From the NCBI RefSeq assembly GCF_017084525.1, contig NZ_CP070950.1:124001-188000 (forward strand): DNA of 64,000 bases. Direction: 5' to 3'. Shown here piece by piece: positions 17,392-28,569 of this stretch. The position numbers and the translations under genes were made by a program. Source of the stretch: Conexibacter sp. SYSU D00693. GTDB taxonomy: Bacteria; Actinomycetota; Thermoleophilia; Solirubrobacterales; Solirubrobacteraceae. The stretch's first letter is position 1. Each line of letters starts with the position of its first letter. Below the pieces are notes generated by a model that worked only from the letters and a program-made list of their open reading frames with translations, had not been told where the DNA came from and did no database searches.

Positions 17392-17907
17392 ATGCTCCCG
17401 CTCGCCGTCTTCGGGATCGAGAACAACGGCCTCAACACGGCCGTGAAGCTCCTGGTCCTGCTCCTCCTGGTCGTCTGGTTCGCGCTCGTCTACTACACGT
17501 ACATGGACGCGCGGCGGCGCATCGCGGACCCGATGCTCATCGGCTGCGCGACCGCGGCGAGCCTCTTCCCCTTCGTCGGGACGATCGTCTACATGATCGT
17601 CCGGCCCCCGGAGTACCTGGACGACGTCCGCGAGCGCGAGCTCGAGATGCAGGCCGCCGAGGCCCGCCTGCATCAGCTCGACTACCTCCTCTGCCCGCAC
17701 TGCGACGGCGAGGTCGAGAAGGACTTCCTGCGCTGCCCGCACTGCCTGCGCAAGCTCAAGGACGCCTGCGGCCATTGCGCCAAGCCGCTGGACCCCGCCT
17801 GGAAGATCTGCCCGTACTGCGAGACGGAGATCCCGGGCGTGACGCCCCGCCCGCGCCGCCGCCGGCGACGGGCCGAGGGCACCGAGCCCACCGTCGTCGA
17901 GTCCTAG
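17392..17907 (+). CDS. Membrane protein with double zinc ribbon
   Basis: 171 residues. Two membrane segments (LLVLLLLVVWFALVYYTYM and IGCATAASLFPFVGTIVYMIV) are followed by an acidic helical linker (YLDDVRERELEMQAAEARLHQLDYL) and a cytoplasmic zinc-ribbon array: LCPHCDGEV, RCPHCLRKL, ACGHCAKPL and ICPYCETEI, so eight Cys in four CxxC knuckles, i.e. two rubredoxin-like ribbons. A basic tail ([11 protein letters not shown]) ends the protein. Such DZANK-type proteins may scaffold other proteins at the membrane; no function is assigned. Confidence 0.8.
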   Translation: MLPLAVFGIENNGLNTAVKLLVLLLLVVWFALVYYTYMDARRRIADPMLIGCATAASLFPFVGTIVYMIVRPPEYLDDVRERELEMQAAEARLHQLDYLLCPHCDGEVEKDFLRCPHCLRKLKDACGHCAKPLDPAWKICPYCETEIPGVTPRPRRRRRRAEGTEPTVVES

Positions 17908-17918
17908 CCGGACCGCAA

Positions 17919-17938
17919 CGCGCCGGGGCACCGGCGCG
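17919..17938 (+). terminator. Hairpin between the zinc-ribbon gene and ndk
   Basis: CGCGCCGG, loop GGCA, CCGGCGCG: a perfect 8-bp GC stem, 11 nt after the stop and directly before the ndk -10 box; no T tract. Confidence 0.55.
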
Positions 17939-17940
17939 GC

Positions 17941-17946
17941 TAGCGT
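17941..17946 (+). promoter_or_regulatory. -10 box (TAGCGT) of ndk
   Basis: TAGCGT, 9 nt before the ndk ATG, following the hairpin that should end the upstream transcript. Confidence 0.5.
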
Positions 17947-17955
17947 CCCGGCCCT

Positions 17956-18360
17956 ATGGAACGCACCCTCATCCTCGTCAAGCCGGACGCGTTCGCGCGC
18001 GGCCTGACCGGCGAGATCCTCGCGCGGTTCGAGCGCAAGGGCCTGAAGATCGCCGCGCTCAAGCAGCTCACGACGCCGCGTGAGACCGCCGAGACGCACT
18101 ACGCCGAGCACCGGGAGCGACCGTTCTTCGGCGAGCTCGTCGACTTCATCACCGGCGGTCCGCTCGTCGCGCTCGTGCTCGAGGGCCAGGACGCCATCAA
18201 GGCCGCTCGCCAGCTCATCGGCGCGACGAACCCGCTCGAGGCCACGCCCGGCTCGATCCGCGGCGACTTCGCGATCGAGGTCGGCACGAACATGGTGCAC
18301 GGCTCGGACTCGCCGGAGTCGGCCGAGCGCGAGATCGGCATCTGGTTCCCGGAGCTCTAG
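17956..18360 (+). CDS. ndk: Nucleoside diphosphate kinase
   Basis: 134 residues, usual length. It begins [20 protein letters not shown] (nucleotide-binding Lys in VKPDA) and has the phosphorylated His115 in [15 protein letters not shown]. The Kpn-loop region [15 protein letters not shown] is intact. It transfers phosphate from ATP to other nucleoside diphosphates and supplies dNTPs and GTP. maf, another nucleotide-metabolism gene, follows 8 bp after the stop. Confidence 0.97.
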   Translation: MERTLILVKPDAFARGLTGEILARFERKGLKIAALKQLTTPRETAETHYAEHRERPFFGELVDFITGGPLVALVLEGQDAIKAARQLIGATNPLEATPGSIRGDFAIEVGTNMVHGSDSPESAEREIGIWFPEL

Positions 18361-18368
18361 GGGTCCCG

Positions 18369-18923
18369 CTGAGCGCGAAGCTCCTCCTCGCCTCAGCGTC
18401 GCCGCAGCGCCGGGCGATCCTCGAGCAGCTCGGGGTCGCCTTCGACGTCGCGGCGCAGGACGTGGAGGAGCTCGCGGCGGGCGATCCGGCGCAGGTCGCG
18501 CTGGAGAACGCCCGCCGCAAGGCGCGGTCGGCCGCCGACGCCCACCCGGGGCGGCTCGTCCTCGGGTGCGACACCGTCGTCGCCCTCGACGGCGCGATCT
18601 ACGGCAAGCCCGAGAGCGAGGGCCGCGCGCGCGAGACCCTCGGCGTCCTCGCCGGTCGCACCCACGACGTCGTCTCCGGCCTCGTCGTCGGCGACCGCCA
18701 GGCGGTCTCGACGACCCGCGTGACCTTCCGCCCCCTCACCACGCCGATGGTCGACTGGTACGTCGCCACGGGGGAGTGGGAGGGACGCGCCGGCGGCTAC
18801 GCCATCCAGGGCCGCGGCGCGGCGCTCGTGCGCGCGATCGAGGGCGACTACCTCAACGTCGTCGGCCTGCCGGTCGCGACGCTGCTGGACCTGGCGCCCG
18901 AGCTGGTCACGCCCACCGCCTAG
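18369..18923 (+). CDS. maf: Maf-family nucleotide pyrophosphatase with apparent CTG start
   Basis: 184 residues if read from CTG 18369. The first strand and signature SAKLLLASASPQRRAIL, then LVLGCDTVVALDGAIYGKP and GRTHDVVSGLVV, are the Maf motifs that bind and hydrolyse non-canonical or dTTP/UTP nucleotides. No ATG, GTG or TTG occurs in frame before these residues; the first standard start codon is GTG 18462, which would delete the essential N-terminal motif. A CTG start 8 nt after the ndk stop, with AGGGG just upstream, is therefore the best reading; a sequence error is the alternative. Probably co-transcribed with ndk. Confidence 0.85.
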   Translation: MSAKLLLASASPQRRAILEQLGVAFDVAAQDVEELAAGDPAQVALENARRKARSAADAHPGRLVLGCDTVVALDGAIYGKPESEGRARETLGVLAGRTHDVVSGLVVGDRQAVSTTRVTFRPLTTPMVDWYVATGEWEGRAGGYAIQGRGAALVRAIEGDYLNVVGLPVATLLDLAPELVTPTA

Positions 18924-18938
18924 GCCTCCAGCGGCGGC

Positions 18939-19601
18939 TCAGCCCGCCGCCGCCCGCGCGGCCGCCGCCTCCTCGCGCGCCGCGACCGCGGCCCGCACGA
19001 GCGCCTCGGCCTCCGCCGGCGCCTTGCCCAGCGCGCCGGCGTCGAACGGCGGCTGCGGGTCGTACTCGATGCCGAGCTGGATCGCCTGGGCGACGAGGTC
19101 GCCGCACATCCGGGCGACGAGCGCGAGCGCCATGTCGATCCCCGACGACACGCCCGCGGCGGTGACGACCTTGCCCTGGAAGACGACGCGGTCCTCGACG
19201 ACGACCGCGCCGTGGGAGGCGAGCTCGTCGCGGTCGAGCCAGTGCGTCGTGGCGTGGAGGCCGTCCAGGACGCCGGCGGCGCCGAGGACGATGGCCCCGG
19301 TGCAGACCGAGGTCGTCCAGGTCGACGTCTCGTGCGCGCCGCGGACCCACGTCACGAGCCGCTCGTCCTGGGCGAAGCGGGTCGTCGAGATGCCGCCGGG
19401 GACGCAGACCACGTCGGGCGCCGGGACGTCCTCGAACGCCGCCTCGGCGATGACCTGCAGCATGCGGTTGTCGGTGCGCACCGGGCCGGGCTCGTGCGCG
19501 AGGAAGCGCACGGTGGTGCCGGGCACGCGCGACAGGACCTCGTAGGGCCCGATCGCGTCGAGCGCGGTGAAGTCCTCGAACAGCGGGATGGCGACCTGCA
19601 T
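18939..19601 (-). CDS. DJ-1/PfpI-family protein (isonitrile hydratase-like)
   Basis: 220 residues. The fold starts MQVAIPLFEDFTALDAIGPYEVL; the nucleophile-elbow Cys is in TTSVCTGAIVLGAAG and is followed by the TTHW motif shared with isonitrile hydratases and with the N-terminal domain of GlxA regulators. VTAAGVSSGIDMAL near the end is also family-typical. An Ala/Glu-rich C-terminal tail is extra. It starts after a strong Shine-Dalgarno sequence (AAGGAG, 5 nt spacing) 25 nt behind the AraC-type gene, so the two form an operon. The reaction is not certain: isonitrile hydration is one option. Confidence 0.8.
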   Translation of the reverse strand: MQVAIPLFEDFTALDAIGPYEVLSRVPGTTVRFLAHEPGPVRTDNRMLQVIAEAAFEDVPAPDVVCVPGGISTTRFAQDERLVTWVRGAHETSTWTTSVCTGAIVLGAAGVLDGLHATTHWLDRDELASHGAVVVEDRVVFQGKVVTAAGVSSGIDMALALVARMCGDLVAQAIQLGIEYDPQPPFDAGALGKAPAEAEALVRAAVAAREEAAAARAAAG

Positions 19602-19626
19602 GACGGCTCCTTGGTCTCGAAGGGGT

Positions 19627-21910
<2,284 letters not shown>

Positions 21911-21944
21911 CCCGCGGCCCGGTCGCGGGTTGGTGTGAGCTGAC

Positions 21945-22823
21945 GTGCACGACCGCAAGACCATCCGACGCCGGCGCGCGGTCCTCGGACTCCTCGTCGC
22001 CTCGTCGCTCGTCCTGCTGACGGCGTGGTTCGGCGAGTCCGCCGGCGGCGGGCTGCACTCCATCCAGCGCGGCGTGGGCGAGGTCTTCTCGCCGATCCAG
22101 GAGGGCGCGAGCCGCTCGCTCAAGCCGGCGCGCGACCTCTTCGGCTGGATCGGCGACACCATCGACGCCAAGGGCGAGAACGAGGAGCTCAAGCGCGAGC
22201 GCGACGCCCTGGCCGAGCAGGTGGCCGCCGCCCAGAACGCGGTCCGCGAGAACCGCGAGCTCAAGGCCCAGCTCGGGCTCGACACGAACCTCGGGATCTC
22301 CGACTACGACCCCGAGACCGCGCGCGTCGTCGGCCAGTCGCCGACGCTGTGGTTCGCCACGCTGAAGATCAACAAGGGCCGCTCGGACGGCATCGGGCTC
22401 GACATGCCGGTCGTCGCCTCCGACGGCGACGGCGCGGGTCTCGTCGGTCGCATCTCGAGCGTCACCGGCGGCAGCGCGTTCGTCACGCTCATCACCGACA
22501 GCTCGATGAAGGTCTCGGCGCGGGGCGCACGCGGCGGCGGCGCCGGCGTGGTCGAGCCCGAGGTCGGCAACCCGCGCGACCTCGTCCTGCAGGACACCAA
22601 GGGCACCGACCGCTTCGAGCGCGGCGACCTCATCGTCACCGCCGGCACGACGAACCCGCGGCTGCCCTCGCTGTTCCCGAGCGGCATCCCGATCGGCCAC
22701 GTGACGCGCGTGGAGGACCCGGAGACCGACGCCCAGGAGGTCCACCTCGAGCCGGACGTCGACCTGCGCGGGCTGGAGTTCGTGCGGGTCCTGACCAAGC
22801 GCGTGGACGGCGAGGGCACCTAG
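21945..22823 (+). CDS. mreC: Rod-shape-determining protein MreC
   Basis: 292 residues from GTG 21945. One membrane segment near the N-terminus (AVLGLLVASSLVLLTAWF), a coiled coil (KGENEELKRERDALAEQVAAAQNAVRENRELKAQLGL) and the two-barrel periplasmic-type domain with RVVGQSPTLWFATLKINKG and GDLIVTAGTTNPRLPSLFPSGIPIGHV, which matches the MreC signature of a GL-xG-FP-GIPVG type turn. It links MreB to the transpeptidase. The gap to mreB is 34 bp and the gap to mreD 4 bp. Confidence 0.95.
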   Translation: MHDRKTIRRRRAVLGLLVASSLVLLTAWFGESAGGGLHSIQRGVGEVFSPIQEGASRSLKPARDLFGWIGDTIDAKGENEELKRERDALAEQVAAAQNAVRENRELKAQLGLDTNLGISDYDPETARVVGQSPTLWFATLKINKGRSDGIGLDMPVVASDGDGAGLVGRISSVTGGSAFVTLITDSSMKVSARGARGGGAGVVEPEVGNPRDLVLQDTKGTDRFERGDLIVTAGTTNPRLPSLFPSGIPIGHVTRVEDPETDAQEVHLEPDVDLRGLEFVRVLTKRVDGEGT

Positions 22824-22827
22824 CGGC

Positions 22828-23400
22828 GTGTTCGGCTCCCCGCAGATGGCCGCCCGCCTCGCGGTGCTGGGCTTCGCGCTCTCGATCCTCCAGGTCGCGT
22901 TCGTGAGCCAGCTGCCGATCGCGGGCTCCAGCGCGGACCTCCTGCCGCTCACCGTCGCCTCGGTCGGGCTGCTGTGCGGCTCGGTCCCCGGCGCGGTCTT
23001 CGGCTTCGCCGTCGGCCTCTTCGCCGACATCGCCTACGCCCAGACGATGGGCCTCAGCTCGCTCGTCTTCACCGTCGCGGGCTACGCGGCCGGGCGGTTC
23101 CTCGAGCTGCGCGACCCGCAGAACCCGATCATGCCGATGGCCGTGGGCGCGGCGATCACGCTGCTGACCGCCGTCGGCTTCGGGCTGATGAACTTCCTGC
23201 TGGGCATCGACGCGCCCGTGAGCCTCCTGCTCCTGCGCCTCATCCTGGTGACCGTGGTCCTCAACGCCCTCCTCGCGCTGCCGCTGCACGCGCTCGTCCG
23301 CCGGGCGCTGGGCAGCGACCTGCCCGGTGACGGCCGGCGTCGCCGCCGGCGCGCGTACACGACGGGTGGACTCAGCCCCTTGAGCCAGGCGAGGGGCTGA
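22828..23400 (+). CDS. mreD: Rod-shape-determining protein MreD
   Basis: 190 residues, GTG start, mostly hydrophobic with about five membrane segments. LGFALSILQVAFVSQLPI, SVPGAVFGFAVGLFADIAYAQTMGLSSLVFTVAGYAAG and the final LVTVVLNALLALPLHALVRRALG follow the MreD pattern. The conserved Gly-x-x-D motif (GLFADI) is present. The hydrophilic C-terminal tail (RRRRRRAYTTGG) is cytoplasmic. It lies 4 bp after mreC and 3 bp before mrdA. Confidence 0.92.
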   Translation: MFGSPQMAARLAVLGFALSILQVAFVSQLPIAGSSADLLPLTVASVGLLCGSVPGAVFGFAVGLFADIAYAQTMGLSSLVFTVAGYAAGRFLELRDPQNPIMPMAVGAAITLLTAVGFGLMNFLLGIDAPVSLLLLRLILVTVVLNALLALPLHALVRRALGSDLPGDGRRRRRRAYTTGGLSPLSQARG

Positions 23401-23403
23401 CGG

Positions 23404-25461
23404 ATGATCGATCCGATCCAGGACCGTCGCCCTCCGCTGTCCCCGTCGCTCGCCCTGCGCGTCGCCGTCCTCGGCGTCGTCGCGTTCGTGCTGTTCGGGA
23501 TCGTCTTCTTCCGCCTCTGGTACCTGCAGGTCCTCAGCGGCGACCAGTACCTGGCCCAGGCCAACGACAACCGCGTCCGCGTCGAGCGCGTCGCCGCGCC
23601 GCGCGGGGCGATCGTCGACCGCGACGGCCGCGTGCTCGTGCGCAACCGCCGGGCCAACGTCGTGGCCATCGAGCCCGACAAGCTGCCCCAGGAGGTCCGC
23701 GACCAGGCCGCCGAGTGGGGCCGCCTCGCCGGCCTGCGCGAGCGCAGGCCCAAGGGCCGCAAGGGCGACCCGATCCCGATCCCGCAGCTGCTGGACGGGC
23801 GCACCAAGACGCTCTACCGGCGCCTGGGCCGCGTCATCCGCATGCCGTGGCAGGACATCCACCAGCGGGTGGTGGAGCAGCTCGTGCAGGTGCCCTACGC
23901 GCCGATCACGGTCAAGACGGACATCCTGGACTCCGAGCGCAACTACATCGCCGAGCGCCAGGACGACTTCCCCGGCGTGCGCGCCGAGCACAAGTACCTG
24001 CGCACCTACCCGCAGGGCCAGCTGGCCGCCCAGGTCTTCGGGACGATCGGCGAGATCACCGAGGACCAGCTCGACGACGAGCACTTCGACGGCGCGCCGC
24101 AGGGCACCGTCGTCGGCCAGAGCGGCCTCGAGTACGAGTACGACACGTACCTGCGCGGGCGCGACGGCTCGACGCGGATCATCGTCGACGCCAACGGCAA
24201 CCCGAAGGGAACGCGGCCGGGCCGCGACCCGACGCCGGGCCGCCAGCTGCGCCTGACGATCGACCTCGGCCTGCAGTCGACGATGCAGCAGGCGCTGGCC
24301 CGCGGCGGGGGCGGCCGGCCGTCGGCCGCGGTGGCGCTCGACCCGTCGACGGGCGAGGTCCTCGCCATGGCGTCGCTGCCGACGTTCGACCCCGAGGTCC
24401 TGGCGCGGCCGATCACCCAGGAGAAGTACGACTCGCTCTTCGGCGACCCCGAGACCTCGCCGCTGACCAACCGCGCGACGACCGGCCTCTACGCCACCGG
24501 CTCGACGTTCAAGCCCGTCACGGCGCTCGCCGCGCTGGCCGCCGGCAAGACCACGCCGCTGGCCCAGATCAACGACACGGGCTGCATCACGATCGGCAAG
24601 GGCGTGGGCGGCGAGCGCTGCAACGCCAAGAAGCAGGTCTACGGCGCGGTCGACCTGCGCCGCGCGATGACGGTGTCCTCGGACATCTACTTCTACGTCA
24701 TGGGCCAGCGCCTCAACGCCGTCGCCGACGAGCCGCTGCAGACCTGGGCCCGCCGCCTGGGCTACGGCCGGCGCACCGGCATCGACCTGCCCGTCGGCGC
24801 CAAGGGCCTGGTCCCGGACGCCGAGTGGCGCGAGGACGCCAACCGGCGCGAGGCCGACTGCCGCAAGGACAACGACGGCAAGCCGTGCGGGATCGCCGAC
24901 GGCACGAACCGCCCGTGGCTCGAGGGCGACGAGGTCAACCTCGCCATCGGCCAGGGCGACCTCCAGGCCACGCCGCTGCAGGTGGCGCTCTCCTACGCCG
25001 CGATCGCCAACGGCGGCCGGGTGCCCAAGCCGCACCTCGCCCAGCGCGTGGAGGACGAGCAGGGCCGCGTCCTGCAGCGCATCGACCCCGGCACCGCCCG
25101 GCGCTTCAGGCTGCCCGAGGAGTGGCGCGCGGCGATCATGGACGGCCTGAAGGGCGCGGCCTCCGCACCCGGCGGCACGTCGACGGGCGTCTTCCAGGGC
25201 TGGGACCACGACCGCTTCCCGGTCTACGGCAAGACCGGCACCGTGCAGCGCACCGGCCAGAACGACTCGTCCTGGTACGTCGCCTACGCCCACCAGGCCA
25301 CGCCGGAGGGCAAGCGGCTGCGGCCGATCGTCGTCGCCGCGCTCGTCGAGGGCGGCGGGTTCGGCGCCGCGTCGGCCGCCCCGGCGGTCAAGCAGGTCCT
25401 GTCCAAGTGGTTCACCGGCAAGGCCGGCGAGTTCACCCCGGGGTCGTCGACGGACACGTGA
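23404..25461 (+). CDS. mrdA: Penicillin-binding protein 2 (elongasome transpeptidase)
   Basis: 685 residues, class B PBP. N-terminal anchor RVAVLGVVAFVLFGIVFFRLWYLQVL, pedestal domain with RVERVAAPRGAIVDRDGRVLV, then the transpeptidase domain with the three motifs: STFK (367-370, Ser367 nucleophile), SSD (425-427) and KTG (610-612). It crosslinks peptidoglycan along the cylinder together with RodA. There is an insertion of unusual, charged residues (DANRREADCRKDNDGKPCGIADG) near 480-500 with two Cys, possibly a disulphide loop. The stop overlaps the rodA start by 4 bp. Confidence 0.96.
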   Translation: MIDPIQDRRPPLSPSLALRVAVLGVVAFVLFGIVFFRLWYLQVLSGDQYLAQANDNRVRVERVAAPRGAIVDRDGRVLVRNRRANVVAIEPDKLPQEVRDQAAEWGRLAGLRERRPKGRKGDPIPIPQLLDGRTKTLYRRLGRVIRMPWQDIHQRVVEQLVQVPYAPITVKTDILDSERNYIAERQDDFPGVRAEHKYLRTYPQGQLAAQVFGTIGEITEDQLDDEHFDGAPQGTVVGQSGLEYEYDTYLRGRDGSTRIIVDANGNPKGTRPGRDPTPGRQLRLTIDLGLQSTMQQALARGGGGRPSAAVALDPSTGEVLAMASLPTFDPEVLARPITQEKYDSLFGDPETSPLTNRATTGLYATGSTFKPVTALAALAAGKTTPLAQINDTGCITIGKGVGGERCNAKKQVYGAVDLRRAMTVSSDIYFYVMGQRLNAVADEPLQTWARRLGYGRRTGIDLPVGAKGLVPDAEWREDANRREADCRKDNDGKPCGIADGTNRPWLEGDEVNLAIGQGDLQATPLQVALSYAAIANGGRVPKPHLAQRVEDEQGRVLQRIDPGTARRFRLPEEWRAAIMDGLKGAASAPGGTSTGVFQGWDHDRFPVYGKTGTVQRTGQNDSSWYVAYAHQATPEGKRLRPIVVAALVEGGGFGAASAAPAVKQVLSKWFTGKAGEFTPGSSTDT

Positions 25462-26657
25462 GCGCGCTCGGCTCCACGATCACCGACGTCCAGGGCGACC
25501 GGCCCAAGCCGGCCGCGCGGCCCGCCGGCATGGCGCTGCCCGTCGACCTCGTCCTCTGGCTGTCGGTCCTCGGCGTCTGCGCCGTCTCGCTCGTCACGCT
25601 CAACGCGGCGACCGCGGACGACATCCCGGGCAGCCCGCACTACTTCGTCATCCGCCAGGGCGCCTTCATGGTCGTCGGGATCGCGCTCGCGCTCGTGCTG
25701 TCGCGCATCGACTACAGCCGCATGCGCGAGCTGCGCCACGGCCTCTACGGGCTGCTGATCTTCGGCATCCTCGCCGTCTTCGCCCTGGGATCGGACTCGC
25801 GCGGCTCCAAGCGCGCGATCTCCACCCCCTTCTTCGAGATCCAGTTCTCCGAGCTCGGCAAGGTCCTGCTCGTGCTCGTGCTCTCGGCCTTCCTGGTCGA
25901 GCGCGCGCGGCGCCTGCGTGACCGCGACACGACCGCCCGCGCGATGTTGCTCGCGCTGTTCCCGGCGGCGATCGTGATGGCCGAGGACCTCGGGTCCGGG
26001 CTGGTGTTCATCGCCATCGCGCTGTCCGTGCTGTTCGTGGCCGGCGTGTCGGGCAAGCACCTCCTGGGCCTGGTCGCGCTCGGCGCGGCCGCCGTCACCC
26101 TCGTGCTCGTCGCCGCACCGGCGATGGGCGTCGAGGTGCTCAAGCCGTACCAGCAGGACCGCCTCACGTCGTTCCTGCACCCGTCCGAGGACCCCGGCGC
26201 CGCCGGCTACCAGCAGAACCAGTCGCGCATCGCCATCGGCTCAGGTCAGAAGACCGGCCGGGGCGACGCGGCGACGCAGACGGAGCTCAACTTCCTCCCC
26301 GAGCACCACACGGACTTCGCGTTCGCCGTGGTGGGGGAGCGGTGGGGCTTCGCCGGCGCGGCCCTGGTCCTCACCCTCTACGCGTTGCTCATCTGGCGGG
26401 CCATGCGCATCCTCGTCATCGCCAAGAACCTGTTCGGCGCGCTCGTCGTCGGCGGCGTGGTCGGGATGCTGCTCTGCCAGGTGTTCGTCAACGTCGGCAT
26501 GAACGTCGGGATCATGCCCATCACCGGCATCCCGCTTCCGCTGCTCAGCTACGGCGGATCGTCGGTGCTCTCCACGTTCCTCGCGATCGGCCTCCTCCAG
26601 TCCGTGTACTGGCAGGGCCGCGGCGCCGCCGCGCTCAAGGGCCGCATCCGCACATGA
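25458..26657 (+). CDS. rodA: Peptidoglycan glycosyltransferase RodA (SEDS family)
   Basis: 399 residues from the GTG overlapping the mrdA stop (GTGA). About ten membrane segments; SEDS signatures are visible as FFEIQFSELGKVLLVLVLSAFL, AEDLGSGLVFIAIALSVLF (with the conserved catalytic-region Asp), ELNFLPEHHTDFAFAVVGERWGF and GIMPITGIPLPLLSYGGSS. It polymerises lipid II in complex with PBP2, encoded immediately before it. The overlap of the two genes fits equal expression of the pair. Confidence 0.96.
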   Translation: MSALGSTITDVQGDRPKPAARPAGMALPVDLVLWLSVLGVCAVSLVTLNAATADDIPGSPHYFVIRQGAFMVVGIALALVLSRIDYSRMRELRHGLYGLLIFGILAVFALGSDSRGSKRAISTPFFEIQFSELGKVLLVLVLSAFLVERARRLRDRDTTARAMLLALFPAAIVMAEDLGSGLVFIAIALSVLFVAGVSGKHLLGLVALGAAAVTLVLVAAPAMGVEVLKPYQQDRLTSFLHPSEDPGAAGYQQNQSRIAIGSGQKTGRGDAATQTELNFLPEHHTDFAFAVVGERWGFAGAALVLTLYALLIWRAMRILVIAKNLFGALVVGGVVGMLLCQVFVNVGMNVGIMPITGIPLPLLSYGGSSVLSTFLAIGLLQSVYWQGRGAAALKGRIRT

Positions 26658-26672
26658 CCTCAAGGACTGACA

Positions 26673-28562
26673 TTGCGCAAGACCGTGCTGGTGAGCGTCG
26701 ACCGGGGCGAGACCCGGGTCGCGCTGCTCGAAGGTCAGGGATCCCCGGCTGCGAAGCGGGGGAGCTCTAGCCGCAGCAGGACCTCCACCAAGAAGGACCC
26801 GACCGACGGCCTGCGGGTCGCGGAGCTCTACCTGGAGCGCCGCACCAACCGCTCGATCGTCGGCAACATCTACAAGGGCAAGGTCGACAACGTCCTGCCC
26901 GGCCTCGAGGCGGCGTTCGTCGACATCGGCCTCGACAAGAACGGCTTCCTCCACGTCGACGAGATCGTCCTGCCGGGCGTCGAGGTGGCCCGCCGGGGCC
27001 GCGGCACCGGCGGCGGCAAGGGCAAGCCGATCCACGAGGTGCTCAAGCCGGGCCAGGAGGTCGTCGTCCAGGTCGTCAAGGACCCGCTGAAGACCAAGGG
27101 CGCGCGCCTGTCGATGGACCTGACGATCGCCGGGCGCTACATGGTCTACACCCCGACCGGCGAGGGCGTGGGCGTCTCCAAGCGCCTCGACGACAAGGAG
27201 CGCACCCGCCTGCGCAAGGAGGCCAAGGACCTCGACCTCAAGGGCGGCGGCGCGATCATCCGCACCGCGGCGCAGGGCGCCAAGCGCCCCGACCTCGAGC
27301 GCGAGCTGCAGTACCTCTTCAAGCTCCACGAGGTCCTCGACAAGCGCGTGGCCGAGTCCACGGCGCCGTCGCTGGTCTTCCAGGAGGCCGACCTCTCGGT
27401 CCGTGTGGTGCGCGACATCTTCAGCGACCACTTCGAGCGGGCGATCGTCGACGACCCCAAGCAGCACCAGCGCCTGACGTCGTTCTTCAGCCGCACCGCG
27501 CCGGAGCTCGTCGACCGCGTCGAGCTCTGGGAGGAGAGCAAGCCGCTCTTCGAGCGCTTCGGCGTGGAGAAGGAGATCGACGGCCTGATGAGCAAGCGGG
27601 TGGACCTGCCCTCGGGGGGCTACCTGCTCATCGACTACGCCGAGGCGCTGACGGTCATCGACGTCAACTCGGGCTCGTTCGTGGGCCGCGGCAAGCAGGC
27701 CCGCCTCGAGGACACGATCACCAAGACCAACCTCGAGGCCGCCGACGAGGTCGTGCGCCAGCTGCGCCTGCGCGACATCGGCGGGATCATCGTCATCGAC
27801 TTCATCGACATGGCGCGGGCCAAGAACCGCCACGCCGTGCTCGACACGCTGCGCAAGGCGCTGGACGAGGACCGCACGAAGACCTTCACCGCGGAGATCT
27901 CGAAGCTCGGCCTCGTCGAGATGACGCGCCAGAACGTCACGGAGGGCGTGCGCGAGATCATGACCCGCTCGTGCCCGACCTGCGATGGCGAGGGCGTCAT
28001 CAAGTCCGAGGAGACGATCGCCATCGAGTTCGAGCGCCGGCTGCGCGAGATGGCCTCGCGGGCCAAGCGCGCGACGGAGGCGTTCCTCGTGCAGATGAAC
28101 CCGCGGGTGAGCGCGCAGTTCACCGGCGAGGGGGCGCGCGTCCTGCACCAGCTCGAGCAGGACACGGGCAAGCTCTTCCACTTCCAGGGCTCCGAGGGCC
28201 TGCCGCTGGACTGGCTCGAGGTGCTCGCCGAGGGCGGCAAGGAGGAGATCGAGGAGCAGGCGATCCCGTTCCGCGAGGGCGACGAGGTGCTCGTCCACAT
28301 CGTCGAGCCCCACATGTACGAGGTCGACGACGCCGTCGCGAAGATCGACGGCTACATCATCAGCGTCACCGACGGCGGCCGGTTCGTGGGCGAGAAGCGC
28401 ATGGTGCGCATCGAGGAGGCGGGCCGCACGGCCGCCACCGCGACCCTCCTGGACGACGAGGGTGGTGCGGACGAAGACGCGCTAGACTCGAAGCCCAGGC
28501 GCCGTGGCCGCAGAGGCGGACGGCGCCGTTCCGCTGCTACGGCGGAAGCGACCTCGGAGTAG
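26673..28562 (+). CDS. rng: Ribonuclease E/G
   Basis: 629 residues from a TTG at 26673, with AAGGAC 8 nt upstream. The S1 domain (GNIYKGKVDNVLPGLEAAFVDIGLDKNGFLH) and the RNase E catalytic core are intact: DVNSGSFVG and IIVIDFIDM carry the Mg-binding Asp residues, and SCPTCDGEG near 433-440 is the Zn-link. A short S/K/R-rich insertion of about 23 residues sits between ALLE and RVAELYLERR, where standard proteins have a few residues. C-terminal KPRRRGRRGGRRR is a basic RNA-binding tail. It cleaves single-stranded RNA for rRNA and mRNA processing. The gene follows rodA by 15 bp. Confidence 0.95.
   Translation: MRKTVLVSVDRGETRVALLEGQGSPAAKRGSSSRSRTSTKKDPTDGLRVAELYLERRTNRSIVGNIYKGKVDNVLPGLEAAFVDIGLDKNGFLHVDEIVLPGVEVARRGRGTGGGKGKPIHEVLKPGQEVVVQVVKDPLKTKGARLSMDLTIAGRYMVYTPTGEGVGVSKRLDDKERTRLRKEAKDLDLKGGGAIIRTAAQGAKRPDLERELQYLFKLHEVLDKRVAESTAPSLVFQEADLSVRVVRDIFSDHFERAIVDDPKQHQRLTSFFSRTAPELVDRVELWEESKPLFERFGVEKEIDGLMSKRVDLPSGGYLLIDYAEALTVIDVNSGSFVGRGKQARLEDTITKTNLEAADEVVRQLRLRDIGGIIVIDFIDMARAKNRHAVLDTLRKALDEDRTKTFTAEISKLGLVEMTRQNVTEGVREIMTRSCPTCDGEGVIKSEETIAIEFERRLREMASRAKRATEAFLVQMNPRVSAQFTGEGARVLHQLEQDTGKLFHFQGSEGLPLDWLEVLAEGGKEEIEEQAIPFREGDEVLVHIVEPHMYEVDDAVAKIDGYIISVTDGGRFVGEKRMVRIEEAGRTAATATLLDDEGGADEDALDSKPRRRGRRGGRRRSAATAEATSE
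28483..28488 (+). promoter_or_regulatory. Possible -10 box (TAGACT) for rplU-rpmA inside rng
   Basis: TAGACT within the 3' end of the RNase gene, 81 nt before the rplU ATG. It could allow ribosomal-protein transcription apart from the cell-shape operon. Confidence 0.3.
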
Positions 28563-28569
28563 CCACACC

